Below, piece after piece: positions 46,008 to 55,981 of a stretch of DNA of 64,000 nt. Origin of the DNA: Pseudanabaena sp. FACHB-2040. Lineage in GTDB: Bacteria; Cyanobacteriota; Cyanobacteriia; Phormidesmidales; Phormidesmidaceae. The notes under the pieces were generated by a model. It was not told the origin of the DNA. It saw only the letters and a list, made by a program, of their open reading frames with translations, and ran no database searches. Where the stretch lies: positions 372,001-436,000 of the forward strand of contig NZ_JACJQO010000005.1 of assembly GCF_014696715.1 (NCBI RefSeq), given 5' to 3'. Position numbers and translations under genes: made by a program. Every line of letters begins with the position of its first letter. Positions within the stretch are counted from its first letter, which is position 1.

Positions 46008-47189
46008 ATGACTAGAGTTTTGATTTTGTACTCTTCCTTGGGTTCGGGGCATGTCGCTGCGGCCAAGGCTCTCAGCGCGGCGTTTGCTCGACTGCCAGAG
46101 ATTGAGGTGAGCAGCGAAGATGCGCTTGACTATGCCAGTCCGATCTATCGTCGGGCGGTTACGGAGTCTTATGAGCAGCTCAGTGAGCGATTACCTCAGC
46201 TTTACAAGGCATTTTATGAGGGCAGCGACATTGCTGATCTGGAAAAGTCGCTGGACAACAATCTAACTTGGGCTAGGCTAGAGCGTCCCTTTTTTCGCAA
46301 GCTGGAGACGTTGATTCGAGAGGCTAGCCCGGATGTGATTGTCTGCGTGCAGCAGATTCCCAGTCGGCTGTTGCAGCTTTTGAACGAGGAAGATGGGCTG
46401 GTCAGAGCGCAGTATGTCGTGGTGACGGATGCCATTGCCCACAGCACCTGGATTAACAAGGGTGTGAATGGCTTTTTCCTGCCGAATGACTTGAGCAAGA
46501 ACTTTTTAGTGCAGCGGGGGGTTGATCCAACGCTGCTCCACGTGACGGGCATTCCGATTCGGCTGGAGATGATGGAGCCGAAGGACAGGGCTGAAGCGCG
46601 ATCGCATCTCAATATTCCTTCTGATAAAAAAATAGTCACTCTCATGGGAGGTGGCCTCAACTCCCGGCGTGTGCGTCAATTGGTAAAGGATCTGCTTGCT
46701 TACGGCAGCATGGATACCCTAGTAGTGGCTGCGGGTCGCAACGAGACCTTGCTAGACGCGCTAGAAGAGATCACCAGCACACATCAGGTAACGCTGCAGA
46801 AGGTTGGCATGATCGACTACATCGACGACCTGATTGTAGCGAGCGACCTGATCATCACTAAGGCTGGCGGGCTCATTACCAGCGAAATTCTCGCGAGGGG
46901 TACCCCGATGGTAATCGTAGACCCGATCCCCGGCCAGGAGGAACAAAACGCTGATGTGATTGCTTCTGCAGGCGCGGGTGTGCAGCTCCGTCTGCTGGAA
47001 ATGGTTGCCCCTGCCGTCGAGTATTTGCTGACCCATGCGGGTCGTCTCCGCGATATGAGTGAGCGGGCTACCCTGTTGGGCAAACCTGACGCGGCTCTAG
47101 CCATCGCCAAGCATATCCTGGCCCACTGGCAAGCCGATTCTCTGCAAGCCAAAGATGTCACACCCTTTGCCGATGTCCCTGCCGACTGA
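46008..47189 (+). CDS. GT28/MGDG-synthase-like glycosyltransferase
   Basis: Glycosyltransferase of the family that includes MGDG synthase and MurG. The N-terminal acceptor part resembles MGDG_synth (VLILYSSLGSGHVAAAKAL near 4-22), and the nucleotide-sugar site is KAGGLITSEILARGTPMVIVDPIPGQEEQNA near 288-318. Cyanobacteria normally make galactolipid precursor by a different enzyme (MgdA), so this paralog's acceptor could be another lipid. The 393-aa chain has no obvious membrane helix. It overlaps the following GH1 gene by 35 bp, so both are made from one message. Confidence 0.8.
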   Translation: MTRVLILYSSLGSGHVAAAKALSAAFARLPEIEVSSEDALDYASPIYRRAVTESYEQLSERLPQLYKAFYEGSDIADLEKSLDNNLTWARLERPFFRKLETLIREASPDVIVCVQQIPSRLLQLLNEEDGLVRAQYVVVTDAIAHSTWINKGVNGFFLPNDLSKNFLVQRGVDPTLLHVTGIPIRLEMMEPKDRAEARSHLNIPSDKKIVTLMGGGLNSRRVRQLVKDLLAYGSMDTLVVAAGRNETLLDALEEITSTHQVTLQKVGMIDYIDDLIVASDLIITKAGGLITSEILARGTPMVIVDPIPGQEEQNADVIASAGAGVQLRLLEMVAPAVEYLLTHAGRLRDMSERATLLGKPDAALAIAKHILAHWQADSLQAKDVTPFADVPAD

Positions 47190-48705
47190 TTCCCCTATTT
47201 CCCCGTCCCAGCCTTTTCTGTGGGGCGTTTCGACCTCTGGCTACCAGCATGAGGGCGGCTACAATGGCCCTGATCAGCCGCAAAATAACTGGACCTGGTG
47301 GGAGCAGTCGGGCCGGGTTGAAGAAACGGGCGACGCTGCTCGGTTTTGGCAGCACTACCCCAAGGATTTTCAAAACTGTCGGGAGATGGGGCTAAACGGC
47401 TTTCGCCTCAGCATTGAGTGGCCCCGAGTGCAGCCAACCACCACAGCCAAGCGAGGGGCAGCCCCTGAGTTTGACTATGGGGCACTGGATGGATATTGCG
47501 ATCGCATCGCCGCCTGCCGCCAGTCTGGCCTAGAGCCAGTGGTCACCCTACAGCACTTTACCCATCCAGCCTGGCTAGGGCTCGATGCCTGGCTCAGTGC
47601 CGACACCATCAAGGCTTATTTGGCCTACGTCCAGGTCACCGTCACCCACATCAATCGCCGCCTGGTAGACCATCACCAGATGCCGCCTCTGCACTGGTAC
47701 ATCACCCTCAATGAGCCTAACATTCTCATCTCCAACACTTATTTAAAGGGAGACTTTCCCGGCGAAGCTTGGGGCCCAGGGGCAGCTTTGCGAGGGTACA
47801 ACCACATGCTGGCGGCCCATGTTCAGGCCTATAACTTAATTCATGACCTCTACGAGGCTGCGGGTTGGCCCCGGCCCCAGGTAGCGCTCAACACCTACTG
47901 CAGCGACCTGTACTGGTCAGAGAAAGTCATTTGGGATTTGCTCGATCTGCGGCAGCATCCGGTTAACGCCGACACCTTGCGAGATTACTTGGCTGAGAGC
48001 GCCCGCAGCTGGGAGAAAAGCCTGCAGGCGGCTGAATTGCCTCAGCGGCAGGGAGCCATCTATCAGATTGGTCGAGGGCTGCGACGTTTGGCCAACCGCA
48101 TCGGCCAGCAGGTGATTACTGGGACAGCCTTGAACGAAACGTATCAGGCCCTAGAAGCCTCTCCGCGACCGCGCGTCTTTGACTTTATTGGGCTGGACTA
48201 TTACGACCCATTTTTTGCCCACAGCTTTCAGTTCCCGCAGCTGGCTGAGCTGGCAGGCGGCAAGACTGATTTTCGCGGGCGACTGATGGCAGGCATTAGC
48301 CGTAAGTGGTGGGACTGGCACGTGCTGCCCGAAGGGCTCTTTTTCTTCTGCCAAGAATATTCCCAAACGTTTGATCGCTGCCCCATTATGATTGCCGAGA
48401 ATGGCATGGCTCTGCAGCGCACGTTCAATAATCACACGGCTAACCGCCGCACCGATGGGCTGTCGCGCAGCGAATTTTTAACCGCCCACCTGGAGCAGGT
48501 AAAGCATTTGCAGCAGGCCGGAGTGCCACTGTTGGGCTACTTCCACTGGTCTTTGATCGATAACTACGAGTGGGGTTCTTACACGCCTCGCTTCGGCCTG
48601 TTTGCTGTTGACTACATGAATGGAGCGGAGCGGCAGCAGGCTGATCACTTAGGCGATTGCCCGGCCGAAACCTACGCGAAGCTGATTCGAGACTCAGCCC
48701 AGTAG
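47155..48705 (+). CDS. GH1 beta-glucosidase-like glycoside hydrolase
   Basis: Family 1 hydrolase. The acid/base Glu is E187 in YITLNEPNI, and the nucleophile is E415 in IMIAENGMAL. The substrate region WTWWEQSGRVEETGDA near 46-61 is typical of plant-like or bacterial GH1 enzymes. It lacks a signal peptide, so it is cytoplasmic. Start is ambiguous: ATG 47155 or 47173, both inside the preceding glycosyltransferase gene; neither has a clear Shine-Dalgarno. The link with the glycosyltransferase suggests turnover of a glycolipid or glycoside (inference). Confidence 0.88.
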   Translation: MSHPLPMSLPTDSPISPSQPFLWGVSTSGYQHEGGYNGPDQPQNNWTWWEQSGRVEETGDAARFWQHYPKDFQNCREMGLNGFRLSIEWPRVQPTTTAKRGAAPEFDYGALDGYCDRIAACRQSGLEPVVTLQHFTHPAWLGLDAWLSADTIKAYLAYVQVTVTHINRRLVDHHQMPPLHWYITLNEPNILISNTYLKGDFPGEAWGPGAALRGYNHMLAAHVQAYNLIHDLYEAAGWPRPQVALNTYCSDLYWSEKVIWDLLDLRQHPVNADTLRDYLAESARSWEKSLQAAELPQRQGAIYQIGRGLRRLANRIGQQVITGTALNETYQALEASPRPRVFDFIGLDYYDPFFAHSFQFPQLAELAGGKTDFRGRLMAGISRKWWDWHVLPEGLFFFCQEYSQTFDRCPIMIAENGMALQRTFNNHTANRRTDGLSRSEFLTAHLEQVKHLQQAGVPLLGYFHWSLIDNYEWGSYTPRFGLFAVDYMNGAERQQADHLGDCPAETYAKLIRDSAQ

Positions 48706-48715
48706 GCTTTTTGCC

Positions 48716-48795
48716 CAACCCCCTCCTCTAACCTTGTCTAGAAGAGGAATTACCAATCTCCCTTACCCCCCTTAAAAGAGGGTGAGGGGGTTCCA
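48716..48795. repeat. Pyrimidine-rich tract with CCCCTTAAAAGAGGG palindrome
   Basis: CCAACCCCCTCCTCTAACC and, further on, CCCCCTTAAAAGAGGGTGAGGGGG form an imperfect inverted repeat at about 48764-48791. It lies between GH1 and the cysteine hydrolase operon and might end the GH1 transcript. Confidence 0.5.
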
Positions 48796-48960
48796 AATAG
48801 GCTGCGTTTACTTCTCAAACGGCCCCTAGTCACCCCACCGAGCTTTATCAGTCAGTTCAGGTATCAAGCTCTCTTGAGAGGGCTAAACTTCTCTTGGGCA
48901 TATTTGTCCAGGGTGAACCTTTTGGGAACACCAGAGAATGATATCCATCCTTTACTGATC

Positions 48961-49674
48961 ATGCTGAAATCTACCAATCTCCCTGCAATTGCTATGGGCC
49001 GCTATGTCAACGCCGATCCCTATCCCTATCCCTACAACGGAGACTTGCGACCCAACAATACGGCGCTAATTATTATTGATATGCAGACCGACTTCTGTGG
49101 TCAGGGCGGCTATGTAGACAAAATGGGCTACGACCTGACGCTGACCCGTGCCCCTATTGGCCCTATTAAGACAGTGTTGGCCGCAATGCGCGAGCACGGT
49201 TACACCATCATCCACACCCGCGAAGGCCACCGCCCCGATCTCTCCGACCTACCAGAAAATAAGCGTTGGCGCTCTCAGCGAATTGGCGCAGGTATTGGCG
49301 ACCCTGGCCCCTGCGGCAAAATTTTGGTGCGGGGAGAACTGGGCTGGGAGATTATTCCCGAACTAGCTCCCATTGCGGGTGAAGTCGTGATCGACAAACC
49401 AGGCAAAGGCTCGTTCTACGCTACCGACCTGGACCTGATTCTGCAGCGCCGAGGCATTCAAAATATTATTTTGACGGGCATTACTACTGATGTCTGTGTT
49501 CACACCACCATGCGCGACGCCAACGACCGAGGCTATGAATGTTTGTTGCTGGCCGACTGCACTGGTGCTACAGACTACGGAAATTATCTGGCCGCTCTCC
49601 AGATGATTAAGATGCAGGGTGGCGTATTTGGTGCTGTAGCAAGTTCCCAGGATTTAATAGAGGCAATCGGCTAA
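48961..49674 (+). CDS. Cysteine hydrolase (isochorismatase-like, biuret/ureidoacrylate type)
   Basis: Isochorismatase-superfamily amidohydrolase, about 237 aa. The catalytic triad is Asp in [11 protein letters not shown] (D40), Lys in VIDKPGKG (K146) and Cys in [11 protein letters not shown] (C179). The extra segment [15 protein letters not shown] near 85-99 and [10 protein letters not shown] resemble biuret hydrolase, triuret hydrolase and RutB proteins, suggesting an amide- or ureide-type substrate. Start uncertain: ATG 48961 or 48994, no strong ribosome site. First of a three-gene operon; its stop overlaps the ATG of the ABC ATPase by one base. Confidence 0.8.
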   Translation: MLKSTNLPAIAMGRYVNADPYPYPYNGDLRPNNTALIIIDMQTDFCGQGGYVDKMGYDLTLTRAPIGPIKTVLAAMREHGYTIIHTREGHRPDLSDLPENKRWRSQRIGAGIGDPGPCGKILVRGELGWEIIPELAPIAGEVVIDKPGKGSFYATDLDLILQRRGIQNIILTGITTDVCVHTTMRDANDRGYECLLLADCTGATDYGNYLAALQMIKMQGGVFGAVASSQDLIEAIG

Positions 49675-51221
49675 TGGATGCGATCGCAGTGAAGCCAGAA
49701 ATACCCCTAGTCGTCCCCCCCGAACTCAAAGTGGTGGAGATGACCAAGCACTTTGGCAGTTTAGTGGCTTTAGATACAGTCTCTCTGCTGTTAAGACCCG
49801 GCACCTTTCATGCCCTTTTAGGCGAAAACGGGGCTGGAAAGAGCACCTTGGTCAAATGCATTATGGGGTTTTATGCGCCGACCTCCGGCGAAATTCTGGT
49901 CGATCAGCAGGTTCACAAAATCAAAAGCCCCAGAGATGCCCATGAGTGCGGCATTGGTATGGTGTATCAGCACTTCACTTCGGTTCCTGCCATGACTGTG
50001 GCTGAGAACCTGGTGCTGTCTCGCTACGACACCGGCACGATGATCAACTGGAAGGCAGAGTACGAAGAACTTCAAGCCTTTATGGAGCGCTCTCCCTTCC
50101 GGGTGGACCTAAGAATGCCCGTAGGCCAGCTGGCTGCCGGACAAAAACAAAAGCTGGAAATCCTCAAGCAGCTCTACCTCAAGAGCCGCATTTTAATCTT
50201 AGACGAACCCACCTCAGTGCTGACCCCCGACGAAGCCGACGAGGTCTTAGGACTGATCCGCCAGGAGGTCACCGCAGGTCATCTCAGCGTTCTGCTGATT
50301 ACCCATAAGTTTCGGGAGGTAACCGCTTTTACTGATGAAGTAACGGTCTTGCGGAAGGGCAAGCAAGCCGGTCAGGGCCTGGTCAAAGACTTGTCTATCG
50401 AAGAAATGGCCCACATGATGCTGGGCGAAGAACGCAAGGCCAAAGAAGTTGCCAAAGTCGCTGTCGATAATCGGCAGCCCGTTCTAGCGGTAAAAGACCT
50501 GCACGCCGACAAAGACAACGGCCTGCCTGCCATCCACGGCCTTAACCTGACCGTCCATTCCGGTGAGATTGTCGGCATTGCAGGGGTATCTGGCAACGGT
50601 CAGCGGGAGCTGGTCGAAGTGCTGGCCGGTCAACGGCTGCCTACCCAAGGCACCATCTTGGTCAACGGCACCCCCTACGGAGCCACACGAGCTGAGATGT
50701 TCCGTCACGGGGTCTGCGCTCTGCCTGAGGAGCCGCTAAAAAATGCCTGTGTGCCCACCATGTCGGTCGCAGAAAACATGGCCCTGCGAACATTTGATCG
50801 GGCTCCTCAAGCCAAGTGGAATGTCTGGCTCATGCTCAAGGCCATTCGCAGCTCGGCTCAAGAACTCATCACCCGTTTCTCGGTCAAAACCCCCACTCCT
50901 GAGACGCCTGTGGGCAACCTGTCTGGAGGTAACGTGCAGCGCACTGTGCTGGCCCGCGAGCTATCCTCAGAGTCGGTCAAGCTGCTGATTGCCGCTAACC
51001 CCTGCTTTGGCCTCGACTTTTCAGCAGTGGACTTCATCCACAACTCTATTGTGGAAGCTCGCAATCGCGGGGTTGCCGTGCTGCTCGTTAGTGAAGATAT
51101 AGACGAACTGCTGGCTTTGGCTGATCGCCTAATCGTTATCAGTGAAGGGGAGTTTGCCTACGAAAGCTCGATTGAGAGCGCAGATATCAAAGTGATCGGT
51201 CAGAAGATGGCAGGGCACTGA
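49674..51221 (+). CDS. Double-domain ABC transporter ATPase (BMP/sugar-type)
   Basis: 515-aa ATPase with two nucleotide-binding domains like RbsA, MglA or the BMP-family (nucleoside-type) importers. First domain: Walker [10 protein letters not shown] near residue 50-58, signature LAAGQKQ, Walker [10 protein letters not shown] near 177-185. Second domain: degenerate Walker [11 protein letters not shown] near 305, signature LSGGNVQR, Walker [13 protein letters not shown] near 439-450. The phrase NPCFGLDF is typical of BMP-type importers. The partner permeases and substrate-binding protein are not in this operon. Flanked by two cysteine hydrolases, so the transported solute is probably their substrate or its precursor. 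Confidence 0.85.
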   Translation: MDAIAVKPEIPLVVPPELKVVEMTKHFGSLVALDTVSLLLRPGTFHALLGENGAGKSTLVKCIMGFYAPTSGEILVDQQVHKIKSPRDAHECGIGMVYQHFTSVPAMTVAENLVLSRYDTGTMINWKAEYEELQAFMERSPFRVDLRMPVGQLAAGQKQKLEILKQLYLKSRILILDEPTSVLTPDEADEVLGLIRQEVTAGHLSVLLITHKFREVTAFTDEVTVLRKGKQAGQGLVKDLSIEEMAHMMLGEERKAKEVAKVAVDNRQPVLAVKDLHADKDNGLPAIHGLNLTVHSGEIVGIAGVSGNGQRELVEVLAGQRLPTQGTILVNGTPYGATRAEMFRHGVCALPEEPLKNACVPTMSVAENMALRTFDRAPQAKWNVWLMLKAIRSSAQELITRFSVKTPTPETPVGNLSGGNVQRTVLARELSSESVKLLIAANPCFGLDFSAVDFIHNSIVEARNRGVAVLLVSEDIDELLALADRLIVISEGEFAYESSIESADIKVIGQKMAGH

Positions 51222-51223
51222 GC

Positions 51224-51910
51224 ATGAACACCCTTGCCGCTCAACCCTACGACTACCCGCTGCCCGTCGATACTGGCGTTGCGCTGATTATTATTGACAT
51301 GCAGCGAGACTTCCTAGAGCCAGGAGGCTTTGGTGATGCCCTTGGCAACGATGTTGCTCGGCTGCAGACTATTGTCCCCACTGTAAAGCGCCTGCAAGAT
51401 GCCTTTCGAGCAATGGGGCTGCCGATCTTTCAAACTGTAGAGGGTCACCAAAGCGACCTGTCCGACTGTCCCCCTTCAAAGCGCGATCGCGGTCAGGCCA
51501 GCCTCAAGATTGGCGACCCTGGCCCAATGGGCCGCATTCTAGTACTAGGCGAACCCGGCAACGCCATCATTCCCGAACTGGCTCCCCTGCCGGGAGAAAC
51601 AGTCATTCCCAAACCGGGAAAAGGTGCGTTCTACAACACCAACCTAGAATTCTTGCTGAAAACCCACAACATTAGTCACCTGCTGATTGCGGGGGTAACC
51701 ACCGAAGTCTGTGTCCAGAGCACCATGCGCGAAGCCAACGATCGGGGCTATGAGTGCCTGCTAATAGAAGACGCTACCGAGAGCTACTTCCCAGAGTTCA
51801 AGCAGGCCACGCTGGAAATGGTGCGGGCTCAAGGCGGCATTGTCGGTTGGACGACGACAGCCAATTGTGCGATCGCAGGTTTAACCGCCAAGTTTGCCGT
51901 CAAAGCCTAA
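51224..51910 (+). CDS. Second cysteine hydrolase of the operon
   Basis: Paralog of the first gene. Triad D25 in [12 protein letters not shown]130 in [11 protein letters not shown]163 in [16 protein letters not shown]. Both share the block EGH-DLSD and GDPGP-GRILV-GE near 73-110. Its first 20 residues and last 30 differ from the first copy, and the Asp after the triad Cys region is altered, so a related but different substrate is likely. It begins two bases after the ATPase stop, with ATG 51224. A GTAGAGAC palindrome follows the stop by 10 bp. Confidence 0.82.
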   Translation: MNTLAAQPYDYPLPVDTGVALIIIDMQRDFLEPGGFGDALGNDVARLQTIVPTVKRLQDAFRAMGLPIFQTVEGHQSDLSDCPPSKRDRGQASLKIGDPGPMGRILVLGEPGNAIIPELAPLPGETVIPKPGKGAFYNTNLEFLLKTHNISHLLIAGVTTEVCVQSTMREANDRGYECLLIEDATESYFPEFKQATLEMVRAQGGIVGWTTTANCAIAGLTAKFAVKA

Positions 51911-51920
51911 CCCTAAAAAA

Positions 51921-51952
51921 ACGTAGAGACGCGATGCATCGCGTCTCTACGT
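51921..51952. repeat. 32-bp perfect GTAGAGAC palindrome
   Basis: Two 16-bp halves, ACGTAGAGACGCGATG and its reverse complement CATCGCGTCTCTACGT, with no spacer. It lies between the convergent cysteine hydrolase and hemerythrin genes and could terminate both. Its outer GTAGAGAC matches the repeat at 31288. Confidence 0.85.
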
Positions 51953-51986
51953 CAGGGATTACCGATTAGGCGTTACCCATCAAGCG

Positions 51987-53033
51987 TTACTTTAGGGAGT
52001 TTGCCATTTCCTGCTGGAGCCGAGCCTTGGCAGCCTTGAACTGAGTCGACATTTGCTCTTTTTGCTCATCGGTGCAGTTGCGATCGATGGCAGCAAACAT
52101 GGTGCTTTCTTCCTGACGAATGTGGTCGCCCACCATCTCCATCAGATCCTCAACACGGGAGCGGAAAGCATCCGCATTAGAGGGGCTCATCGCTCTGATT
52201 TCGTTCAGGATTTGCTCCATCTGAGCCTGCTCGTCATAGAGCTCCTTGGTATTGTCTTCGCCATAGAAAGAGCGAACTCTGGGGTAAACAACTTCCTCTT
52301 CAGCCTTGGCGTGGACCAGCAGATCCTTATACAGCTGACCGAAGTACTCCTGCAGCTTCTGAGGATCTTTGGTCGCACCGATTTCGGTGAATAGGGTGTT
52401 GGCCTTGTTGTGGTCCAGACGAATCAGGGTCTGGATGTTCATGTCCTGCTTATCGGAACTTTGGGTCACAACGCTGCCAGCTACGCCGGAGAGCGCTGCA
52501 ACAGCATCCTGTACCCGAGCCCACAGACCCTGGTCAGCATCTTTACCAGTCAATTCCCGCACACCAACCAGCTCCAGCATGCCTTTGAGCTGTTCTTGGT
52601 GAGCCCGGTTTTCAAAGTTAACCGTATTCAAAGGAGCAATAGCCACTTCGATGTCAGCGCCGACGGTTTGCCCTGCTTTGTGTACTAGCAGACCGCTCAT
52701 TACCTGACCATGCTTGATCAGTTCGTGCTGAGCCAGCTTCTTGTAGAAAGAAAGCTCGCTGCCCGCCATCATTTGCTGGATTTGCTCGACCATCGTCTGG
52801 GTCGCTTGGCTAGGCTCAGCCTGCACGCCATACTGAACAATCACGGTTTCTAGAACGCCCAGGTTCTTCTGGTCATCCTCCATCATGTTTTGCAGGCGCT
52901 CCCGCACATCCTGGTCGGGGCATTCCATCATTAGTTTCTGCTCATTTGAGAGAATTAGATTTTGGAATGCTTTCATATCTGCCAGCTTTTCGCCGATTGC
53001 TAGTCGCTTGGCATCGTTTAGGGTAGTAACCAC
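51987..53033 (-). CDS. Hemerythrin HHE-domain protein with ferritin-like N-terminus
   Basis: 348-aa diiron protein. The C-terminal hemerythrin domain (about 200-325) has the metal ligands in RLDHNKANTLF (His), LLVHAKAEEEVVYPRV (His, Glu) and MVGDHIRQEESTMF (His, Glu). The N-terminal half (about 20-180) is helical with ferritin-like features, including QHELIKHGQVMSGLLVHKAG. It could sense or store oxygen, NO or iron. A GTG start at 53033 is set by AAAGGAG nine bases upstream. It is transcribed from the 460-bp region upstream, towards the hydrolase operon. Confidence 0.85.
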   Translation of the reverse strand: MVTTLNDAKRLAIGEKLADMKAFQNLILSNEQKLMMECPDQDVRERLQNMMEDDQKNLGVLETVIVQYGVQAEPSQATQTMVEQIQQMMAGSELSFYKKLAQHELIKHGQVMSGLLVHKAGQTVGADIEVAIAPLNTVNFENRAHQEQLKGMLELVGVRELTGKDADQGLWARVQDAVAALSGVAGSVVTQSSDKQDMNIQTLIRLDHNKANTLFTEIGATKDPQKLQEYFGQLYKDLLVHAKAEEEVVYPRVRSFYGEDNTKELYDEQAQMEQILNEIRAMSPSNADAFRSRVEDLMEMVGDHIRQEESTMFAAIDRNCTDEQKEQMSTQFKAAKARLQQEMANSLK

Positions 53034-53498
53034 TTCAATTGCTCCTTTGTTTGCACGAAAATTTGATGGATGCTTAAATCACAGCCGAAATGAGGTAGCC
53101 AGACACACATATAGACAACACCTCTCGCCGATAGCTTCAAGGTGTAGCTGCACTTCTTTTCAGACCTTTAATTGAGCAAAAGTAACTTCAAATAGAGGTA
53201 GCGTCCGTTAACTGACCGAAGTCAAGAGTTGAGTTAACAGCGCGCATTGAGCTGGGCTACAGTGTCATTCGACTGAAAACTTGATACCTTCATTCTGCAA
53301 TCGACCAAATTCTTCTTCACCTAACCTGAGTAAGAGGTTAGGGCTGTCAGATGGCAGGTTAAATCGAAAACAAATGCTGATTAACTAACAAAACTCATCT
53401 ATAAATCCAGCCTAGATTCAATCGGAAACCTAACCCCTACAGCGTCTTACTCCCTCTTAGGAGACGTAGAGATGGGTAAAACCGGGAAGAGCAGGAAT
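53034..53498. other. 465-bp region between hemerythrin and RNase genes
   Basis: Includes the hemerythrin promoter area and the 3' end of the RNase transcript. CCTAACCT (53320-53327) with AGGTTAGG (53335-53342) forms an 8-bp hairpin without T-tract. GTTAAC pairs flank 53208-53240. No convincing gene or tRNA. Confidence 0.4.
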
Positions 53499-55526
53499 TT
53501 AGGCGACGGAAGTCTCTGCCGCTTCCATCGTCACTTCTTCAAAGCGAATCACATCTTGACGAGGATTGGCATGGCTGACTCGAACCTGAAGCCGCTCACC
53601 CAGCGCCACATCCCGATTAAAGCGCATAGCCAGCTCCAGTCCCAAGTCTTCTAAGATGATCAGTCCCAGCCCATCATCTTCCCGCAGCCAGCGCAGCATC
53701 ATAGCGTCCCAGACTTGGTCCTGGTTGCGCCGCAGAAATTCTAGTGCCCAGTAGCGCTTGGTCTGCCGCTCTACCAGAGTCGCTTCGTAGGCGGCGTTGC
53801 TGGCCCCCTGAGTTAGCTCGGTCATTTCTGAGGAGGAGAAGGGCAGAGGGTCGCCACGCAGATGAGCCTTCAGCTGAAAATGGGCTAGCAGGTCAGTGTA
53901 GCGACGAATGGGGGAGGTAACCTGGCTATAGCTCTCTAGGCCCAGCGTTGCGTGGCGACTCGGCACGATGCCCATCTCACTGCGGGTCATGCAGCGGCGG
54001 ATGGCACAGTCGCGCACCCAGCCCGTAGGCAGCTGAATCAGCTCCTCATCGGTTGGTAGTTCGGGTTGAGGCTGGCTGCGGAAGGGAATGGCCAGGTTGT
54101 GCTCCTGACCATAGCGGGCAGCCACTTCCCCAGCCAAAATCATCATTTCTGCCACCATTTGGCGGGCACCTGAGTCTTCCAGGATATCGATGATGATGTC
54201 GTCTTCTGCCTCAGAGACTTTAATTGAAGACTCGGGCATGTGGATGCTGATAGCGCCCTGGGTTTCACGCCAGCGCATTCTGACCTGGGACCAATGTGCG
54301 ATCGCATGCAGTTCCGGCTCCGCCTGAATGCCCAGATCCAGCATTTCGTCTACGTCTTCGTAGGTCAGCCGATAGGTGGGTCTGATCACGCTGGCGTGAA
54401 TGCTGTATTCCTCAATGTCGCCGCGCTCATCTAAGATCACCCCAAAGCTGAGGGCGCAGCAGGTACTGCCCTGCACCAGGCTCATTGGGCCAGCCGCCAG
54501 CTCCAGCGGAAACATCGGAATCATGCCGGTGGGCAGGTACACCGTAGTACAGCGCCGCCGAGCCTCCAAATCCAGTTCATCACCGGGCTCTACCCATCGA
54601 GTGGGATCCGCAATGTGAATCCAGAGCCGATGCCGCCCATCGTCAAGCAGTTCCCCGCTGAGGCCATCGTCAATCTCGCGGGTGCTCTCATCGTCTACTG
54701 TATAGACCTTGAGATGGGTTAAATCTAGGCGTTCAGTATGGGGATCGGGAGGAGGATTGGTGATTCGATGCTGCGCCATGACCAGGAGATCCTCAGGAAA
54801 CTGTGTGGGGATTTGGCTGCGGCGCAACGACAGGTTCTCATGGAGGGACCACAAACCCAGCTTTACCAGCAGGTCAAAGGCACCTGCTTGAGTCGGGTCT
54901 TGCGCCAGAGCCGTCAGCGTTTCTACCGCCAGCGCCCGCTGATTGGCCTCATCCCCAAGGGCAGCTAGTTTTTCAATTGCTTCTAGACGAGGCCGATCAG
55001 TCTTACTCCACTCTATCGAGTCTCCCTGCAACCCGGAGCGAACCTTGTCTAAAAAGGCTTGCGACTCCTGCTGGCGCTGGGCCTGTTTCTCGATCTGATG
55101 CAGCAGCTCTTCTACCTGAGCGCTGGGGCGGGGCTCGTAGCGATCGCCCTTTTGCTTGAAATAAATCTTGTCTTCCGAGAGCAGACGGTGGGCCGCGTAG
55201 CGCTGGGGCGGTTGCTGCTCTGAAAATAACAGCAGCGCAAAAGAAGCCGGGTCGGTTGACTCACCGGCTTCACTCAGCAATTCCCAGGCTACCTCAAGGT
55301 TTGACGGGTCAATGTGAGCCTTTGCTGCTTGCAAAAACGAGGGCAGATCAGAGGGGTGAAAGGCGGTATCACTAACCTGATAGGTAAACTCTCGCGGATG
55401 CAGCGTGTAAGATTGCCCTCGCTCATCGATGACCACCCAGTTCTTTTTACCCTCTGGACGGTCAACGACTCCCAAGCGGGGCTGTCCCTGCTGCTTAAAC
55501 TCAACTAATGTTCCCTTATCAACCAC
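53499..55526 (-). CDS. rnr: RNase R/II-family exoribonuclease
   Basis: 3'-5' exoribonuclease with the RNB catalytic domain (about 268-560). The catalytic Asp set is in YTVDDESTREIDDGLSGELL, and the substrate groove motif RRYTDLLAHFQLKAHL lies near 541-556. The C-terminal S1-like RNA-binding fold ends the 675 aa. The N-terminal 230 residues are less conserved and may contain a cold-shock-like domain. GTG start. Distance to rpsR is 35 bp, so it is the third gene of the rpmG-rpsR-rnr operon, an order common in cyanobacteria. Confidence 0.88.
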   Translation of the reverse strand: MVDKGTLVEFKQQGQPRLGVVDRPEGKKNWVVIDERGQSYTLHPREFTYQVSDTAFHPSDLPSFLQAAKAHIDPSNLEVAWELLSEAGESTDPASFALLLFSEQQPPQRYAAHRLLSEDKIYFKQKGDRYEPRPSAQVEELLHQIEKQAQRQQESQAFLDKVRSGLQGDSIEWSKTDRPRLEAIEKLAALGDEANQRALAVETLTALAQDPTQAGAFDLLVKLGLWSLHENLSLRRSQIPTQFPEDLLVMAQHRITNPPPDPHTERLDLTHLKVYTVDDESTREIDDGLSGELLDDGRHRLWIHIADPTRWVEPGDELDLEARRRCTTVYLPTGMIPMFPLELAAGPMSLVQGSTCCALSFGVILDERGDIEEYSIHASVIRPTYRLTYEDVDEMLDLGIQAEPELHAIAHWSQVRMRWRETQGAISIHMPESSIKVSEAEDDIIIDILEDSGARQMVAEMMILAGEVAARYGQEHNLAIPFRSQPQPELPTDEELIQLPTGWVRDCAIRRCMTRSEMGIVPSRHATLGLESYSQVTSPIRRYTDLLAHFQLKAHLRGDPLPFSSSEMTELTQGASNAAYEATLVERQTKRYWALEFLRRNQDQVWDAMMLRWLREDDGLGLIILEDLGLELAMRFNRDVALGERLQVRVSHANPRQDVIRFEEVTMEAAETSVA

Positions 55527-55561
55527 CCCAACATTCCAGTTCTGCTCTCTTCCAGCTTAGT

Positions 55562-55777
55562 CTAGCCTTCCCGGTTCACGTAGGGAAGCAAAGCCAAAAT
55601 TCGGGCTCGTTTAATTGCGGTAGTCAGGTTCCGCTGCTGCTTAGCGGTTAACCCGGTAATGCGGCGGGGAAGAATTTTACCCCGCTCGGTGACAAACTTG
55701 CGCAGCAGATCGACATCTTTGTAGTCAATCGGCTCATCAGGTTTGATGGGGGATACACGACGACGGAAGTAGGCCAT
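55562..55777 (-). CDS. rpsR: 30S ribosomal protein S18
   Basis: 71-aa protein with the S18 core [46 protein letters not shown]. Binds S6 in the small subunit. It lies 15 bp downstream of rpmG and 35 bp upstream of the RNase gene on the same strand. Confidence 0.97.
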   Translation of the reverse strand: MAYFRRRVSPIKPDEPIDYKDVDLLRKFVTERGKILPRRITGLTAKQQRNLTTAIKRARILALLPYVNREG

Positions 55778-55792
55778 AGTCCTAAATTTCGA

Positions 55793-55981
55793 TTACTTAA
55801 TTTCTTTGTGGACAGTGTGCTTGTTGCAGTGGGGGCAGAATTTATTCAGCTCCATGCGGCCCGTCGTATTACGACGGTTCTTTTGAGTGGTATACCGAGA
55901 AACACCAGGGGTGCGTTTGTCCGGATTAGTCCGGCACTCGGTGCACTCTAGAGTGATAACAATGCGAACGCCTTTAGCCAT
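55793..55981 (-). CDS. rpmG: 50S ribosomal protein L33
   Basis: 62-aa protein with the zinc-binding pairs CTEC (14-17) and CPHC (49-52), so the Zn-containing type. First gene of the rpmG-rpsR-rnr operon. Confidence 0.97.
   Translation of the reverse strand: MAKGVRIVITLECTECRTNPDKRTPGVSRYTTQKNRRNTTGRMELNKFCPHCNKHTVHKEIK

Noticed and set aside
48961-51910. Possible guanidine or urea riboswitch before the hydrolase operon
   Set aside because: The upstream 250 bp contains no recognisable aptamer or NtcA box.
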